Of a DNA stretch of 64,000 nt, positions 1 to 8,144 are shown in pieces. Numbering within the stretch: the stretch's first letter is position 1; each line of letters opens with the position of its first letter. Origin of the DNA: Roseovarius indicus (GTDB lineage Bacteria; Pseudomonadota; Alphaproteobacteria; Rhodobacterales; Rhodobacteraceae). A program made the position numbers and the translations under genes. The stretch lies in contig NZ_CP031598.1 of assembly GCF_008728195.1 (NCBI RefSeq), positions 2,976,001 through 3,040,000 of the forward strand. Reading direction: 5' to 3'. A model generated the notes under the pieces. That model had not been told where the DNA came from, ran no database searches, and was given only the letters and a program-made list of their open reading frames with translations.

Positions 1-582
1 GACGGCAAGGCCGACTACTCGGCCGAGGTGGGCGCACTGGCCTCCGCCGGCGGCGACCGTCTGGTCGTGGCGGGCTATGTCGACCAGGGCGGCAGCGGCA
101 TCGTGCGTGCGGCGCTCGACTCCGGTGCCTTCGACACCTTCCACTTCCCCGACGGCATGATCGGCTCGCAGCTCGAAGCCAATTTCGGCTCCGAGGTCGA
201 CGGCTCCACCGGCCAGCACCCGGGCACCGACAGCCCCGGCGTGGCCAAGTTTGAGGAAATGGTCGGCGACAGCTTCGAGGCCACCTCGCCCTTCGCACCG
301 GAAAGCTATGACGCCGCGGCGCTCATCATGTTGGCGATGCAAGCGGCCGGCTCCGTCGAATCCGCCGACTACAAGGAACACGTGATGGACGTGGCCAACG
401 CCCCGGGCGAGAAAATCTTCCCCGGTGAGCTTGGCAAGGCGCTCGACATCATTGCCGAGGGCGGCGACATCGACTACGTCGGCGCGACCGCGGTGGAACT
501 GATCGGCCCCGGGGAATCGGCCGGCAACTACCGCGAGATCGAATTCAAGGACGGCGAGATCACCACGGTCAAATTCCGCTGA
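1..582 (+). CDS. ABC transporter substrate-binding protein, branched-chain amino acid type (3' part)
   Basis: This is the C-terminal part of a periplasmic binding protein; the reading frame is open from base 1, so the start lies before the window. The visible 193 residues have the type I periplasmic-binding fold style of Leu/Ile/Val receptors, with a stretch on residues that vary in a ligand hinge and the phrase APESYDAAALIMLAMQAAG, which is typical of the second lobe (family knowledge). It captures a small ligand, classically a branched-chain amino acid or an amide, and hands it to the LivHM permease. It heads the operon that continues to base 6232. A hairpin after its stop probably lowers transcription into the later genes. 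The true ligand cannot be told from sequence. Confidence 0.85.
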   Translation, partial: DGKADYSAEVGALASAGGDRLVVAGYVDQGGSGIVRAALDSGAFDTFHFPDGMIGSQLEANFGSEVDGSTGQHPGTDSPGVAKFEEMVGDSFEATSPFAPESYDAAALIMLAMQAAGSVESADYKEHVMDVANAPGEKIFPGELGKALDIIAEGGDIDYVGATAVELIGPGESAGNYREIEFKDGEITTVKFR

Positions 583-607
583 TCCAGCCGTAGAGGGACA
601 AAAAGAC

Positions 608-631
608 CGGTCCCGGGCACGCCCGGGGCCG
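608..631 (+). terminator. Intra-operon hairpin after the binding-protein gene
   Basis: An 11-base arm at 608-618 pairs with 621-631 across a 2-base loop, with one G-U pair. No run of T follows, so it is more likely an attenuator or mRNA stabiliser than a full terminator. Such hairpins commonly let binding proteins be made in excess over the transporter (general knowledge). A second small hairpin (646-650 with 655-659) lies just ahead of the livG start. Confidence 0.5.
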
Positions 632-671
632 ATCCAACGAACGGAGGGGCAAAAGCCCCCGGGGGACACAC

Positions 672-1460
672 ATGATCGTCGTCGATGACGTTCACAAGCA
701 TTTCGGCGGGTTCCATGCCGTCGATGGCGCGAGCATGACCATCCAGCAAGGTTCGATCACCGGCTTGATCGGACCTAATGGCGCCGGAAAAACAACTCTT
801 TTCAACGTGATCGCGGGCGTTCTTCAACCAACGTCCGGCCGTGTCACCATGGCCGGCGAAGATATCACCGGCCTGCCGCCGCATGACCTGTTCCACAAGG
901 GCCTGCTGCGCACCTTCCAGATCGCCCACGAATTCAGCTCGATGACCTGCCGCGAGAACCTGATGATGGTGCCCGGCGACCAGTCGGGAGAGCGGCTCTG
1001 GAACACCTGGTTCGGCCGCAAGCGCATCGCCGACGAGGAACGCGCCCTGCGCGCCAAGGCCGACGAGGTTCTCGAATTCCTCACCATCGAACACCTCGCC
1101 GACCACAAGGCCGGCCAGGTTTCGGGCGGTCAGAAAAAGCTGCTGGAACTCGGGCGCACCATGATGGTCGACGCCCGCATCGTCTTTCTCGACGAGGTCG
1201 GCGCTGGGGTGAACCGCACCCTGCTCAACACCATCGCCGACGCGATCGTGCAGCTGAACAAGGAACGCAACTACACCTTCGTGGTGATCGAACACGACAT
1301 GGATTTCATCGGCCGCATCTGCGACCCGGTGATCTGCATGGCAGAGGGAAAGGTGCTGGCCGAGGGCACATTGGACGACATCAAGGCCAACGAGCAAGTC
1401 ATCGAGGCCTATCTCGGCACGGGACTGAAAAACAAGGACATGATGGGGACACAGGCATGA
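672..1460 (+). CDS. livG: Branched-chain amino acid type ABC transporter ATP-binding protein LivG
   Basis: A 262-residue cytoplasmic ATPase that powers the LivHM permease. The Walker A motif GPNGAGKTTLFN lies at about residues 35-46, the signature VSGGQKKLLELGR near 155, and a Walker B of the form IVFLDEV near 173. The Walker B has Val where most ABC proteins have Pro after the catalytic Glu. The switch histidine is seen in VVIEHDMDF. Length fits LivG (about 250-260). The ATG follows a GGGGGAC ribosome site. The 3' end overlaps the next gene by 4 bases (ATGA), so the two are probably translationally coupled. Confidence 0.9.
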   Translation: MIVVDDVHKHFGGFHAVDGASMTIQQGSITGLIGPNGAGKTTLFNVIAGVLQPTSGRVTMAGEDITGLPPHDLFHKGLLRTFQIAHEFSSMTCRENLMMVPGDQSGERLWNTWFGRKRIADEERALRAKADEVLEFLTIEHLADHKAGQVSGGQKKLLELGRTMMVDARIVFLDEVGAGVNRTLLNTIADAIVQLNKERNYTFVVIEHDMDFIGRICDPVICMAEGKVLAEGTLDDIKANEQVIEAYLGTGLKNKDMMGTQA

Positions 1461-2002
1461 AGCACTGCATCACGGCACTTGCACTTTCAATCGGACTGGC
1501 GACGGCAACGCAAGGGACGGCGGAACCGGCATCGACCGAAACATGTGAACAACTGACCGACCGCATCGAATTCTGCGGCGAGGAGAGCGGCTGGTCGCGG
1601 CTGGGCCGCGCGGTGGCCGAGGCGACAGCCGTCTATCAGCGCGGCGACAACAGCATCGGCAAGCTGATCGTCGAGATGACGGGCACCAAGGCGCTCCGCG
1701 ACAAGGACGTACAGTCGGCCATCCTCAAGAAGGTCTCCGGCCAGATCAAGAAACTTGGCGGCTCTCTCGACGTGATCGCGCTCAAGGGTGGCATGATGAA
1801 CCGACCCGCCGGCACGATCCTCTACAGCTACCAATCGAACGGCACCGAGGTGCTCTTCCTGCACTCCTACATGGTGCGCAAGGGCATGGTCATGCAGTTC
1901 ATCACCGTGGCTCCCGGCGTCACCGATAACGACATCGCCCGGGCCACGCATCGCACCTTCATCTCGGGCTTTTCCTTCTCCGACCCCGGGGTCGCGCTTT
2001 GA
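1457..2002 (+). CDS. Secreted protein of unknown function inside the liv operon
   Basis: A 181-residue protein that I do not recognise as a named family. The N-terminus (MKHCITALALSIGLATATQG) reads as a Sec signal peptide with likely cleavage near residue 22. The mature part has two early cysteines (TCEQ and EFCGEE), a basic central helix and a hydrophobic beta-rich second half (residues 110-160). It overlaps livG and livF by 4 bases each, so it belongs to the transporter operon. Its placement suggests a periplasmic accessory of this transporter, which is inference. Base composition matches its neighbours. Confidence 0.75.
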   Translation: MKHCITALALSIGLATATQGTAEPASTETCEQLTDRIEFCGEESGWSRLGRAVAEATAVYQRGDNSIGKLIVEMTGTKALRDKDVQSAILKKVSGQIKKLGGSLDVIALKGGMMNRPAGTILYSYQSNGTEVLFLHSYMVRKGMVMQFITVAPGVTDNDIARATHRTFISGFSFSDPGVAL

Positions 2003-2832
2003 GCGGAAAAAATGCTTACCAGGATGACCGCGGCAACAAGGACCGGTCGATCGCCAACCCCGACGGGGCGGGCGAAATTCCCCTGCGCCAAAGCGGCGAG
2101 GCCGTGAAGGCCGATGGCAGCGGCCCGTTCCTGATCGGCGACACCATGACCGGCGGCTACGGCAAGTCGGGCCCCGACATCCTGCACGACTGCACCATTG
2201 CCGTCGACAAGGGCGAGATCGCGGTCATCGTCGGCCCCAACGGGGCCGGCAAGTCGACCGCGATGAAGGCCGTCTTCGGCATGCTCGACCTGCGCGAAGG
2301 CCATGTGCGGCTCGACGGCGAGGATATCTCGCGCCTGAGCCCTCAGGCCCGCGTCGCCAAGGGCATGGGCTTCGTGCCCCAGAACAACAACATCTTCACC
2401 TCGATGACCGTCGAGGAAAACCTCGAGATGGGCGCCTTCATCCGCACCGACGACATCTCCGGCACGATGAACCAGGTCTATGACCTGTTCCCGATCCTGC
2501 GCGAAAAGCGGCGCCAGGCGGCCGGCGAGCTGTCCGGCGGCCAGCGCCAGCAGGTCGCCGTCGGCCGCGCCCTGATGACCAAACCGAAAGTGCTCATGCT
2601 CGACGAACCCACCGCCGGCGTCAGCCCGATCGTCATGGACGAACTGTTCGACCGCATCATCGAGGTCAGCCGCACCGGCATCCCGATCCTGATGGTCGAA
2701 CAGAACGCCCGCCAGGCCCTCGAGATCGCCGACAAGGGCTATGTCATGGTGCAGGGCCGCAACGCCTATACCGGGACCGGCAAGGAACTCCTCGCCGACC
2801 CTGAGGTGCGCAAGAGTTTCCTGGGGGGATGA
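1999..2832 (+). CDS. livF: Branched-chain amino acid type ABC transporter ATP-binding protein LivF
   Basis: The second ATPase of the importer. Walker A (GPNGAGKSTAMK) is at about residues 82-93, the signature LSGGQRQQVAVGRAL near 177, Walker B VLMLDEPTAGVSP near 198, and the switch histidine position is Gln in MVEQNAR, as is usual for LivF. The protein is 277 residues, about 40 longer than a typical LivF because of an N-terminal tail before FLIGDTMTGGYG. The start is TTG at 1999, overlapping the previous stop as TTGA; no ATG lies in frame before the ABC core, so the tail is probably real, though a later alternative start cannot be excluded. Confidence 0.88.
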   Translation: MSGKNAYQDDRGNKDRSIANPDGAGEIPLRQSGEAVKADGSGPFLIGDTMTGGYGKSGPDILHDCTIAVDKGEIAVIVGPNGAGKSTAMKAVFGMLDLREGHVRLDGEDISRLSPQARVAKGMGFVPQNNNIFTSMTVEENLEMGAFIRTDDISGTMNQVYDLFPILREKRRQAAGELSGGQRQQVAVGRALMTKPKVLMLDEPTAGVSPIVMDELFDRIIEVSRTGIPILMVEQNARQALEIADKGYVMVQGRNAYTGTGKELLADPEVRKSFLGG

Positions 2833-3266
2833 CAATGCGAAAGATCATTGCAACGCTGGCCGTTCTGGCCGCTGTCGCCGGCTGTCGCAGCGCGGGCACC
2901 GACACCACGCCCACCACCGCGGCATCAAGCTCGGCCACCGGCCACGCCCAGATGGTCGCCTCGCTGGGCAACAGCTACATGTGGAACTGCCGCCTGCAAA
3001 GCAAATGGGGCAATCCCGACTGGCAATTCGTGCTTCAGCGCGTGGGCCGCGACAAGTTCAGCGTCGTGGTCCGAGAGGCCGGCCGCCGTCAGCCCCGCCC
3101 GATCGAGAACCTGCGCGAGGACAACGCCGCCCGCGTCTACTTCCTGCGCGACGGCAGCCGCATCCTCGTCGCCTCCGACGGCGAGGTCCGCGGCGAAGGC
3201 GACATGGGGTCTCAGGGCAACGAATACACCTCCGGCGACTGCACGAGAGGTGGACAGGCGGTATGA
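2829..3266 (+). CDS. Small lipoprotein of unknown function in the liv operon
   Basis: A 145-residue protein with a lipobox AVAGC, the cysteine at about residue 19, so it is likely anchored to a membrane on the periplasmic side. The mature domain has a YMWNCRLQ segment and a C-terminal SGDC, giving a possible disulfide, and several short beta-like segments. I cannot assign a family. It overlaps livF by 4 bases (ATGA). A second ATG two codons in (2835) is an equally good start. Being embedded in the operon, it may assist the transporter at the periplasmic face; this is inference. Confidence 0.72.
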   Translation: MTMRKIIATLAVLAAVAGCRSAGTDTTPTTAASSSATGHAQMVASLGNSYMWNCRLQSKWGNPDWQFVLQRVGRDKFSVVVREAGRRQPRPIENLREDNAARVYFLRDGSRILVASDGEVRGEGDMGSQGNEYTSGDCTRGGQAV

Positions 3267-3325
3267 CGGGACCACGCCGTTATCCACAGGTTTCGACCGT
3301 TCAGCCCACCAAGGAGCTGTCACAT

Positions 3326-3451
3326 ATGCAATATTTCCTCCACAGGTCTGTGGGCAAATCAGGGGATAACTTGTCGATAACCGATAATTCCGCGGGCTCC
3401 CCGCTCTTCGGGATAACGTCGCTGTCACGCAAGGGCCGGAGCGCATCATGA
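3326..3451 (+). CDS. Possible 41-residue small protein between liv genes
   Basis: An ATG at 3326 is preceded by AAGGAG with a 9-base spacer, a near-ideal ribosome site. The frame runs 41 codons (MQYFLHRSVGKSGDN...) and its stop overlaps the next gene's ATG as ATGA, the same coupling used throughout this operon. The peptide has no signal sequence and no family I recognise. It may be a leader or coupling ORF rather than a functional protein. The surrounding 180 bases are less GC-rich and hold a 9-base match to the DnaA box at 3280-3288 and a small hairpin at about 3341-3354. Confidence 0.4.
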   Translation: MQYFLHRSVGKSGDNLSITDNSAGSPLFGITSLSRKGRSAS

Positions 3452-3921
3452 CCACCCCGCTCCGTACCACCGCGCGTTCCATGGCGGGGGCCTTTGCCCT
3501 TCTGCTCACCACCCAATCCGCCCTGTCGGCCACGTTGGAAACGCTGATTGACCAACCGACGGACACGCTGTCGATCTACCAGTGTGCCGAAGCCCAGACC
3601 TGTGATACGGCAAGGAAATGCGTCAATGCGGATACCCGAGTCGTAATTGCCCATTCGAGCGTCGCCGGGTCGCCTCAGTATCTTGCCATGGGGCCGATGG
3701 TGGCTCAGGCAAGCGGGGGCATCTTTCATCCCCAGGACTGGCGTTGGATCCTTGGTGGCATACCTGCGCCCTCGTCGAAGGTGGGCCGCCAGAACTACCT
3801 GTCCACCCCCGACGGCGTGACCTGGACAGCGCATGTGTACAGGCCCGGAAACGAAACTCAGACTCTGGAAGACAGCGGCTGGGTGCGCGCCGACTACTCT
3901 TGTGAACAGGTGCTATTCTGA
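3448..3921 (+). CDS. Secreted protein of unknown function upstream of livH
   Basis: A 157-residue protein with a clear Sec signal peptide ending near ALSATLE (about residue 28). The mature part has cysteines in YQCAEAQTC and TARKC and a final SCEQ, so disulfide bonds are likely in the periplasm. Trp-rich strands follow (DWRWILGG, GVTWTAHVY). No family is recognised. Its stop overlaps the livH start by one base (TGATG). It is the third exported protein interleaved with this transporter's genes, which implies a shared periplasmic role (inference). Confidence 0.7.
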   Translation: MTTPLRTTARSMAGAFALLLTTQSALSATLETLIDQPTDTLSIYQCAEAQTCDTARKCVNADTRVVIAHSSVAGSPQYLAMGPMVAQASGGIFHPQDWRWILGGIPAPSSKVGRQNYLSTPDGVTWTAHVYRPGNETQTLEDSGWVRADYSCEQVLF

Positions 3922-4931
3922 TGGACATCCTCAACGCCATCGTCGCGCTCTCCAACTTCGTGCTGATCCCCGCCATCGCCTATGGCAGCCAGCTGGCCCT
4001 TGGCGCGCTCGGCGTGACGCTGATCTACGGCATCCTGCGCTTCTCCAACTTCGCCCATGGCGACACCATGGCCTTCGGCACGATGGTCACAATCCTCGTC
4101 ACCTGGTGGTTCCAGTCCATGGGCCTCGGCTTCGGCGTCCTGCCCACGGCGCTGCTGGCCCTGCCCTTCGGCATCGCCGCCTGCATGGCGCTGGTACTTG
4201 TCACCGACCGCATGGTCTATCGCTTCTACCGCGAACAGAAGGCCAAGCCGGTGATCCTCGTGATCGTCTCGATCGGCGTCATGTTCGTGCTGAACGGGCT
4301 CGTCCGCTTCATCATCGGCCCCGGCGACCAGCGCTTCGCCGACGGTGAACGCTTCATCATCAACGCCCGCGACTTCAAGGAGATGACCGGCCTCGAAGAG
4401 GGGCTCGCCTTCAAGACCACCCAGGGCATCACCGTCGTCACCGCCGTCATCGTCGTGGCGCTCCTCTTCTGGTTCCTCAACCGCACCCGCACCGGCAAGA
4501 GCATGCGCGCCTATTCCGACAACGAGGACCTGGCCCTGCTTTCCGGCATCAGCCCCGACCGCGTGGTCATGGTCACCTGGCTGATCGTCGCGGCGCTGGC
4601 CACCGTGGCGGGCGTGCTCTACGGGCTCGACAAGAGCTTCAAGCCCTTCACCTATTTCCAGCTCCTGCTGCCGATCTTCGCCAGCGCCATCGTCGGCGGC
4701 CTCGGCAGCCCGCTGGGCGCCATCGCCGGGGGGTTCATCATCGCCTTTTCCGAGGTCTTCATCACCTACGCCTGGAAGAAGGTGCTGGAATACATGCTGC
4801 CCGAAAGCCTCGAGCCCTCTGGCCTCGTGCAGCTTCTGTCCACCGACTACAAGTTCGCGGTCAGCTTCGTGATCCTGCTGATCGTCCTTCTCTTCCGGCC
4901 CACCGGCCTCTTCAGGGGGAAAGCGGTATGA
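3921..4931 (+). CDS. livH: Branched-chain amino acid type ABC transporter permease LivH
   Basis: A 336-residue inner-membrane permease with about eight hydrophobic segments. Early motif LALGALGVTLIYGILRFSNFAHGD is the family's N-terminal hallmark, and the cytoplasmic coupling loop reads SDNEDLALLSGISPDRV near residues 193-209. A glycine-rich stretch (FASAIVGGLGSPLGAIAGG) near 250 is also characteristic. It forms the channel with LivM. It is slightly longer than usual (about 300) because of an insert around residues 130-160. Its 3' end overlaps livM by 4 bases (ATGA). Confidence 0.9.
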   Translation: MDILNAIVALSNFVLIPAIAYGSQLALGALGVTLIYGILRFSNFAHGDTMAFGTMVTILVTWWFQSMGLGFGVLPTALLALPFGIAACMALVLVTDRMVYRFYREQKAKPVILVIVSIGVMFVLNGLVRFIIGPGDQRFADGERFIINARDFKEMTGLEEGLAFKTTQGITVVTAVIVVALLFWFLNRTRTGKSMRAYSDNEDLALLSGISPDRVVMVTWLIVAALATVAGVLYGLDKSFKPFTYFQLLLPIFASAIVGGLGSPLGAIAGGFIIAFSEVFITYAWKKVLEYMLPESLEPSGLVQLLSTDYKFAVSFVILLIVLLFRPTGLFRGKAV

Positions 4932-6232
4932 GCGATATGATGAAAAACACCGCCATGTTCGCCTTCGTGGCCGGGCTGATCCTGCTGACGGGGTTCGCCC
5001 AAAGCTGGTCCACCGCGCTCCTGATCCTGAACATGGGGCTCATTTCGGCGATCATGTCGCTGGGGCTGAACCTGCAATGGGGCTTCGCCGGGCTCTTCAA
5101 CGTCGGCGTCATGGGCTTCGTGGCGCTCGGCGGACTGGCCACCGTGCTTGTGTCCATGCCGCCCACCACCGAAGCCTGGGCCGCCGGCGGCGTGCGCCTG
5201 ATCTCCGGCCTGCTGACCGGCGCGGCCGTCATCGTCGCGGCCGCCCTGACATTCAAGTACATGCCGAAATCGAAGCTGCGCGGCCTGATCGTGCTGGTCA
5301 TCCTCGTCGGCGGCTTCTTCCTCTATCGTGCGGTCTTCGACCCGGGCGTCGACGCGGTCGAGGCGGTGAACCCCGCCGGCACCGGCTATCTCGGCGGGCT
5401 CGGCCTGCCCGTGCTGCTGGCCTGGCCCGTGGGTGGCCTGCTCGCCGCGGGCGGGGCCTGGATCATCGGCAAATCGGCCCTCGGCCTGCGCTCCGACTAC
5501 CTGGCCATCGCCACGCTGGGCATCGCCGAGATCATCCTCGCCATCCTCAAGAACGAAGACTGGCTCGCACGCGGGGTCAAGAACGTGGTGGGCCTGCCCC
5601 GCCCGGTGCCCTACGAGGTCGACCTGCAGAACGACCCGGGCTTCGTCGAAACCGCCTCGGGCATGGGCATCGACCCGGTCACCGCCTCCTCGCTCTTCGT
5701 CAAACTCAGCTATGGCGCCCTCTTCGCCGTCGTCCTCGCGATCATCCTCGTCCTCGCCCAGCTCGCCCTCAACAGCCCCTGGGGCCGGATGATGCGCGCC
5801 ATCCGCGACAACGAGGTCGCAGCCGAGGCGATGGGCAAGGACGTCACCGCCCGCCACCTGCAGATCTTCATCCTGGGTTCCGCCTGCTGCGGCATAGCCG
5901 GCGCGATGATGACCACGCTCGACGGCCAGCTCATCCCCACCTCCTACCAGCCGCTGCGCTTCACCTTCCTGATCTGGGTGATGGTCATCGTCGGCGGCTC
6001 GGGCAACAATTTCGGGGCCGTGCTGGGCGGCTTCCTGATCTGGTTCCTCTGGGTGCAGGTCGAACCGATCGGCCTCTGGCTGATGCAGACCATCACCGCA
6101 CCCCTGGCCGATGGCAGCGCGCTCAAGGATCACCTGATCGGCAGCGCCGCGCATATGCGGCTCCTGACCATGGGGGTGATTCTCATCCTCGTGCTCCGGT
6201 TCAGCCCAAGAGGCCTCATTCCCGAAAGATAA
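4928..6232 (+). CDS. livM: Branched-chain amino acid type ABC transporter permease LivM
   Basis: The partner permease. The core has NLQWGFAGLFNVGVMGFVALGG near residues 45-66, SDYLAIATLGIAEII near 190, and the coupling loop MRAIRDNEVAAEAMGKDV near 288. At 434 residues it is about 80-100 longer than ordinary LivM; the extra length is a hydrophobic insert at about residues 95-165 with additional membrane segments and a C-terminal extension. It is the last gene of the operon and is followed 6 bases later by a strong terminator hairpin. Confidence 0.9.
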   Translation: MSDMMKNTAMFAFVAGLILLTGFAQSWSTALLILNMGLISAIMSLGLNLQWGFAGLFNVGVMGFVALGGLATVLVSMPPTTEAWAAGGVRLISGLLTGAAVIVAAALTFKYMPKSKLRGLIVLVILVGGFFLYRAVFDPGVDAVEAVNPAGTGYLGGLGLPVLLAWPVGGLLAAGGAWIIGKSALGLRSDYLAIATLGIAEIILAILKNEDWLARGVKNVVGLPRPVPYEVDLQNDPGFVETASGMGIDPVTASSLFVKLSYGALFAVVLAIILVLAQLALNSPWGRMMRAIRDNEVAAEAMGKDVTARHLQIFILGSACCGIAGAMMTTLDGQLIPTSYQPLRFTFLIWVMVIVGGSGNNFGAVLGGFLIWFLWVQVEPIGLWLMQTITAPLADGSALKDHLIGSAAHMRLLTMGVILILVLRFSPRGLIPER

Positions 6233-6238
6233 GCGGTC

Positions 6239-6262
6239 AAACCGGGCCTCCGCGCCCGGTTT
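6239..6262 (+). terminator. Terminator of the liv operon
   Basis: A 9-base perfect stem (6239-6247 with 6254-6262, AAACCGGGC/GCCCGGTTT) with a 6-base loop starts 6 bases after the livM stop. The terminal TTT gives a short U-tract. Confidence 0.7.
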
Positions 6263-6482
6263 CCGCAACCCGCAACAGGGGCCCGGTTTCCGTTTCAGCA
6301 CCAATGCCCGGCAGCCGCTGCATTGGTGACAGGTCGATATGAAACTGTGGCACGAATATGGCACGCCAACGAAATCGCCACATTCGCGCCACATTCCCGG
6401 CTCAGGAAATTCCCACTGACACAGGCACTGCCCATCTCTCCCCGGCCGCGCCCATCACCCCTGATCCGGAAAGGCCGGCCCG

Positions 6483-6662
6483 ATGCTCAAATACCTGCAC
6501 AGCTTCCTTCGTGACGAGTCCGGCGTCATCAGCACCGACTGGGTCATGCTGACGGCCGGCGTCGTCATGCTGGGTGTGAACGCGACCATCGCCGTTCACA
6601 CCGGAACGGTCGAGCTGAGCCAAGTAGTCAGTGAAAGCGTCAGCGTCGCGAACGGAGACTGA
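6483..6662 (+). CDS. Small one-helix protein, Flp/Fap pilin-like (copy 1)
   Basis: A 59-residue ORF. It begins MLKYLHSFLRDESG, followed by a hydrophobic segment TDWVMLTAGVVMLGVN and a short polar tail ending GD. It is a clear paralogue of the protein at 6834-7022: the two align without gaps over the first 14 residues (a charged Asp-Glu-x-Gly before the hydrophobic helix) and share DWV-LTA-VV-LG. The layout of a short charged N-terminus, a hydrophobic helix with an early acidic residue and a short tail recalls Flp/Fap type IVb pilins, but no prepilin cleavage Gly before a Phe is obvious. A membrane or pilin-like role is inference. Confidence 0.65.
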   Translation: MLKYLHSFLRDESGVISTDWVMLTAGVVMLGVNATIAVHTGTVELSQVVSESVSVANGD

Positions 6663-6833
6663 CCCGGCTGCGACAGAACGCGCAGTCCGGGCCGAAGAAC
6701 CGGCCAGACCGGGCCACAATCCCGCCAAATTCCTTCGTCAGACCTGTCATCAGCGCAAAGCCCCTGTGCGCCCCGATGGCATGATCTGCCGCGGGGATGG
6801 GGGCGTTACGAAAAGCCATTCGGGATGGCAGAG

Positions 6834-7022
6834 ATGAAGAAACGATTTGAACAGTTCCTGAAGGATGAAGACGGCGCCGCAACGGTCGACTGGGTCGTGC
6901 TGACCGCGGCCGTGGTCGGTCTCGGTGTCGCGGCCGTCGACACGGTCGAGGAAGGAATCAACGCTTTGGCCTCGGACATCGCGACAGCGGTGTCCACCAA
7001 GGAAGTCGACAACGGCGACTGA
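6834..7022 (+). CDS. Small one-helix protein, Flp/Fap pilin-like (copy 2)
   Basis: A 62-residue protein from the ATG at 6834; an ATG three codons upstream (6825) is possible, but the 6834 start aligns exactly with the start of the paralogue at 6483. Charged N-terminus MKKRFEQFLKDEDG, then the hydrophobic helix TVDWVVLTAAVVGLGVAAV, then an acidic tail ending in NGD. It lacks the tad/cpa secretion genes nearby that true Flp pilins use. Function is unknown; a small inner-membrane or pilin-like protein is the best guess. Confidence 0.7.
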   Translation: MKKRFEQFLKDEDGAATVDWVVLTAAVVGLGVAAVDTVEEGINALASDIATAVSTKEVDNGD

Positions 7023-7159
7023 GCCCGCCCTGAGGCAAGACCCGAAAAGGGCCGGCATCCCGCCCCTTTCCTGGTGACCGACCGGCTGCCAGTTTCGATT
7101 TTCTCGAATGGCTCTTTCCAGAGTTTACAAGGCACCCCGGCCGCCCGATCCTGTGTCAC

Positions 7160-8143
7160 ATGAAGAAGTCCAAGCTCAGCCTCAAATGGCTCGAAGTCTT
7201 CCTGCTGACCGCCCGCAGCGGGGCCGTGCAAGAGGCCGCGCAAGAAAGCGGCCTGTCCGTCAGCACCGTCTCGCACCACATCCGCAGCCTTGAAGACGCG
7301 CTTGGCGTCAATCTCTTCGACCATGCCCGCCGGCCGTTGCGCCTGACGGCGGCCGGCTCGGTCTTTCACGCCCAGGTCGACGAGGCGATGCGCCTCCTGC
7401 GCAAGGCCGAGACCGAGGCCCAGGCGGGCGATCTCGCCGAAACGCGGGAGCTCTCCATCGGCCTGATCGAGGATTTCGACAGCGAGATCGGCCCCGAACT
7501 GGCCCGAAGCCTCGCCGCGGGCATGCCGAAATGCCGGTTCCGCCACCTGACCCGCCCGAGCCACGAAATCCTCGCCCTGCTGCGCCATCAGGACATCGAC
7601 GTCGGCATCGCCACCCGCCCGCAATTCGGCACCGACGACCTGACCGAGGCCCCCCTCCTGCGCGATCCCTTCGTCCTCGCCGTGCCATTGGGTGACACCA
7701 CCACACCCGAGGATCATCTCGCCGGCCGGTCCCCCCTGCCGCTCCTGCGCTATTCCGGCAACCAGATCATGGCGGCCCAGATCGAGCAGCACCTCCGTCG
7801 CCTGCGCGTCACCCTGCCCGCCCGCTTCGAATTCGACAGCAACCAGAGCCTGATGAGCATGGTCGCCGATGGCGACGGCTGGGCGATCACCACGCCGATG
7901 AACTACATCCGCGCGCACCGCTTTCACCGCCAGATCATGCTTCTGCCATTCCCCGCCAAAAGCTTCGCCCGCACCCTCTCGGTCTTCACCACCGACGACA
8001 GCCCCGGCGCCGCCGTCGCCTCGGTCATCGGCACCATGCGCCGTCTGGTCGAGGACCGCGCCGTTGCACCGACCGTCGAGCGCATGCCCTGGCTTGACGG
8101 GCTGTTCCGCGTGCTGCCGGACACGTCCGGCCCCGAAGACTGA
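7160..8143 (+). CDS. LysR-family transcriptional regulator
   Basis: A 327-residue DNA-binding regulator. The winged HTH is at residues 10-68, with the recognition region VQEAAQESGLSVSTVSHHIRSLEDALGVNLFD, and the inducer domain follows (residues 95-300). The gene runs convergently with the MttB-family gene and stops 1 base from that gene's stop, so the two share no room for a terminator. It probably controls the methyltransferase and/or the FAD/GcvT oxidoreductase next to it, which is inference from position. The ATG has no obvious ribosome site upstream. Confidence 0.88.
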   Translation: MKKSKLSLKWLEVFLLTARSGAVQEAAQESGLSVSTVSHHIRSLEDALGVNLFDHARRPLRLTAAGSVFHAQVDEAMRLLRKAETEAQAGDLAETRELSIGLIEDFDSEIGPELARSLAAGMPKCRFRHLTRPSHEILALLRHQDIDVGIATRPQFGTDDLTEAPLLRDPFVLAVPLGDTTTPEDHLAGRSPLPLLRYSGNQIMAAQIEQHLRRLRVTLPARFEFDSNQSLMSMVADGDGWAITTPMNYIRAHRFHRQIMLLPFPAKSFARTLSVFTTDDSPGAAVASVIGTMRRLVEDRAVAPTVERMPWLDGLFRVLPDTSGPED

Positions 8144-8144
8144 C

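Noticed and set aside
3280..3380. Replication origin from the DnaA-box match
   Set aside because: Only one exact box within an operon; no AT-rich unwinding region, no dnaA, parAB or gidA-type neighbours.
4847..6394. 515-codon minus-strand frame across livM
   Set aside because: Translation is rich in His/Gln/Asp/Gly with no fold. LivM on the plus strand is clear.
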